DNA from: JAXJSP01 sp036310005
GTDB lineage: Bacteria > Bacillota > Clostridia > Oscillospirales > Acutalibacteraceae
Reading direction: 5' to 3'
Assembly: GCA_036310005.1 (NCBI GenBank)
Contig: JAXJSP010000019.1
Location: forward strand, 1-24,598
Length of the DNA: 24,598 nt
In this document: positions 22,702 to 24,598 of the stretch, piece after piece
Layout of the letters: each line of letters opens with the position of its first letter
Numbering within the stretch: position 1 is the first letter of the stretch
Notes under the pieces: generated by a model
Databases searched by the model: none
What the model saw: only the letters and a program-made list of their open reading frames with translations
What the model was told of the DNA's origin: nothing
Program-made: the position numbers and the translations under genes

Positions 22702-22759
22702 TTTGTTTTCCTCCTATAAAAATTATATTTGTAAATTATAACAACCGATTTTTCGGTAA

Positions 22760-24148
22760 TTAACTAAAAGGATTGCTACCCTGTCCGAAGCCGCCCATAT
22801 TACCCATCTGGCCCTGCGGGAAGTTCGGCATATTAGGTATGTTACGCATTTTTCGTTTTTTACTGCCCTTCATTGATTTGAACATCTGCTTCATTTGCTC
22901 ATACTGCTTTAACAAACGGTTGACATCTTCTACTTTCATTCCGCTGCCTGCCGCAATACGACGCTTGCGTGACGCGTTTAAGATTTCCGGTTTTTCTCTT
23001 TCCTTTTTGGTCATTGAATAAATAATCGCTTCAACGCTGTAAATCTTTTTATCGTCAACATCGACATCTTTTAACTGCTTGCCCATTCCGGGTATCATGC
23101 CGAGCACATTTTTAATCGGTCCGAGTTTTTTAATTTCCTCAAACTGCGCAAGCAGGTCGTTCATATCAAACTGATTTTCTCTCAGCCTTTTTTCAAGCTG
23201 CGCCGCTTTTTTCTCATCAAGAGTCTGCTCCGCCTTTTCAATCAAAGACAAAACATCACCCATACCGAGTATTCTTGATGCCATCCTTTCGGGATGAAAT
23301 TCTTCAATATCTTCTAATTTCTCGCCCGTACCTATATATTTAATAGGCTTTCCCGTTACGCTTCTTATTGAAAGCGCGGCACCGCCTCTTGTATCACCGT
23401 CAAGTTTTGTAAGCAATACAGAGTCAATTTCAAGCAAGTCGTTAAAACTCTTTGCTACATTTACCGCATCCTGACCTGTCATCGAGTCAACAACAAGCAT
23501 TATCTCGTCGGGGTTTGCAATATCTTTAATTCTCTTAACCTCTGCCATAAGTTCAGAATCGGTATGCAAACGACCAGCGGTATCTATAATCATATAGTCA
23601 TTTCCGTAGTCTTTGCAGTAACTTAACGCTTCTTTAACGGTCTTTTCGGGCTTTTGTGTTCCCCTTTCAAACACGGGAACCTGTGCCTTTTCACCTAAAA
23701 TCTGCAAATGCTCAATAGCAGCGGGACGGTAAATGTCGCACGCTACGAGCAGAGGTCTGTGGCCCTTTGCTTTTAATAATTTTGCGAGTTTTACACTGTG
23801 AGTTGTTTTACCGCTGCCTTGCAGACCGCACATTAAAATAACAGTAGGCAATTTAGACGAAGTGTTAATTCTTACATGCTCACCGCCCATTAAGGCTGTT
23901 AATTCTTCATTTACGATTTTAATTACCGTCTGGCCGGGAGTAAGACTTTCCATTACCCGCTCGCCTATGCATTTTTCGGTTACCGCATTGGTAAAATCTT
24001 TTGCTACTTTATAGTTTACATCTGCCTCAAGCAAAGCAAGACGGATTTCACGCATAGCCTCTTTAACATCAGACTCATTAAGTTTACCTTTTGATTTAAG
24101 TTTTTTAAAGGCGGCTGAGAGTTTTTCCTGAAGTCCTTCAAATGCCAT
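22760..24148 (-). CDS. ffh: Signal recognition particle protein Ffh
   Basis: A 462-residue SRP54 homologue that recognises signal sequences on nascent membrane and secreted proteins and delivers ribosomes to FtsY. It has an N-domain helical bundle (1-90) and a G domain with GLQGSGKTTH (108-117), a DIYRPAA segment (138-144), DTAGR (189-193), TKLDGDTRGG (247-256), and the methionine-rich M domain (about 300-435) with SRKRRIAAGSGMKVEDVN for SRP RNA binding. The C-terminus is a short Gly/Met/Asn/Phe-rich tail. It starts three bases after ylxM, with AGGAGG inside the last ylxM codons. No SRP RNA gene is visible in the window. Confidence 0.98.
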   Translation of the reverse strand: MAFEGLQEKLSAAFKKLKSKGKLNESDVKEAMREIRLALLEADVNYKVAKDFTNAVTEKCIGERVMESLTPGQTVIKIVNEELTALMGGEHVRINTSSKLPTVILMCGLQGSGKTTHSVKLAKLLKAKGHRPLLVACDIYRPAAIEHLQILGEKAQVPVFERGTQKPEKTVKEALSYCKDYGNDYMIIDTAGRLHTDSELMAEVKRIKDIANPDEIMLVVDSMTGQDAVNVAKSFNDLLEIDSVLLTKLDGDTRGGAALSIRSVTGKPIKYIGTGEKLEDIEEFHPERMASRILGMGDVLSLIEKAEQTLDEKKAAQLEKRLRENQFDMNDLLAQFEEIKKLGPIKNVLGMIPGMGKQLKDVDVDDKKIYSVEAIIYSMTKKEREKPEILNASRKRRIAAGSGMKVEDVNRLLKQYEQMKQMFKSMKGSKKRKMRNIPNMPNFPQGQMGNMGGFGQGSNPFS

Positions 24149-24151
24149 ACG

Positions 24152-24484
24152 CTATTCCTCCTTGTTTAAATTTGCGAGGGCTAAAATACATTTTTTCTGC
24201 TGTGAGTCAGGCAACTGCTCTGCCGCAGAGCGTATTAAATGTAAAGCCGAATCTATCTGCTCAAGCCTCTTTACAAAACCTAATTTTTCTTCCGTTTCAA
24301 CAAGTTGAATCTGAGCATGCATAATTGCATCCCTTACCGCCTGCCTTGTAACACACAGATTTTCGGCTATTTCCGCTAAAGATAAGTCGTGGTTATAATA
24401 TAAATCAATAACCGTTCTTTGCTTTGTTGTAAGCAATTCGCCATAACAGTCTAAAAGTACTGCTATTTTAAAATCTTTTTGCAT
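24152..24484 (-). CDS. ylxM: YlxM, putative SRP-associated helix-turn-helix protein (UPF0122)
   Basis: A 110-residue protein with a sigma-70 region-4-like helix-turn-helix: LTTKQRTVIDLYYNHDLSLAEIAENL is followed by CVTRQAVRDAIMHA (to about residue 56). A helical C-terminal half follows. YlxM precedes ffh in most Firmicutes and is proposed to act with the SRP; in Streptococcus it modulates SRP GTPase behaviour. The fold also suits DNA binding. The ATG is preceded by GGAGG (24494-24498). It is the first gene of the cluster, 45 bases or so after a consensus promoter. Confidence 0.93.
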   Translation of the reverse strand: MQKDFKIAVLLDCYGELLTTKQRTVIDLYYNHDLSLAEIAENLCVTRQAVRDAIMHAQIQLVETEEKLGFVKRLEQIDSALHLIRSAAEQLPDSQQKKCILALANLNKEE

Positions 24485-24537
24485 TTTTCTGCCTCCGAAA
24501 AAGGCTGTAAAGTAAAATTGCTTTACGCGTATTTACT

Positions 24538-24565
24538 ATTATAGTATAAAAAATGTATTTGTCAA
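24538..24565 (-). promoter_or_regulatory. Sigma-A promoter of the ylxM-ffh-rpsP cluster
   Basis: The minus strand reads perfect TTGACA (24560-24565), a 16-base spacer and perfect TATAAT (24538-24543). The leader of about 45 bases can form a small GTAAAG/CTTTAC hairpin just before the ribosome site. Confidence 0.85.
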
Positions 24566-24598
24566 GTGGGTTTTTGTAAGAAAATTTTTTTGACTGTA

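Noticed and set aside
22702..22759. Internal promoter or terminator between ffh and rpsP
   Set aside because: Two TATAAT-like boxes and a 5-bp ACCGA/TCGGT stem are present, but no matching -35 box or adequate U run was found.
1..24598. CRISPR array, insertion sequence, prophage or toxin-antitoxin module
   Set aside because: No regularly spaced repeats, transposase or integrase motifs, attachment-site repeats or small toxin-like pairs were seen on either strand.

Overview
The window looks like ordinary chromosome from a low-GC, Gram-positive anaerobe of the class Clostridia, perhaps an uncultured Oscillospiraceae-type gut bacterium. The case rests on the ylxM-ffh-rpsP-khpA-rimM-trmD order, a T-box leader in front of pheS-pheT, RNase Y, separate secD and secF genes, an HPr with both His15 and Ser46, strong AGGAGG ribosome sites and consensus sigma-A promoters. 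The species cannot be named from this sequence. I see no insertion sequence, phage gene, CRISPR array, tRNA or rRNA.

Layout: 1-93 holds the tail of an unidentified plus-strand gene and its terminator. Leftward from about 1.9 kb is rny (RNase Y). Rightward from it are a class I aminotransferase of the 'RGKP' subgroup and secD-secF. A terminator at about 5.73-5.76 kb is usable in both directions and separates these from a long, entirely minus-strand part that runs to the right edge.

In transcription order (right to left) the minus-strand part contains: (a) ylxM-ffh-rpsP-khpA-rimM-trmD, covering SRP, ribosomal protein S16, ribosome maturation and tRNA methylation; (b) ptsH (HPr), with azlC-azlD behind its terminator; (c) two singly transcribed, uncharacterised polytopic membrane proteins, one with an N-terminal zinc ribbon and one with a DUF975-like C-terminus; (d) a possible 41-residue membrane peptide; (e) a purine-salvage transcription unit of xpt, a BMP-family lipoprotein, a double ABC ATPase and two permeases; (f) the T-box-controlled pheS-pheT operon; (g) a DUF421-DUF4363 membrane pair, whose translation start lies inside a 17-bp perfect inverted repeat directly after pheT.

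Most of the content is housekeeping. The points most worth a second look are the hairpin that buries the DUF421 start, the unusual insertion in the second nucleotide-binding domain of the nucleoside-type ABC ATPase, the structured rny leader, the xpt-transporter linkage without a purine riboswitch in the short xpt leader, and the two envelope proteins of unknown function. I did not find convincing evidence of a wholly new system.
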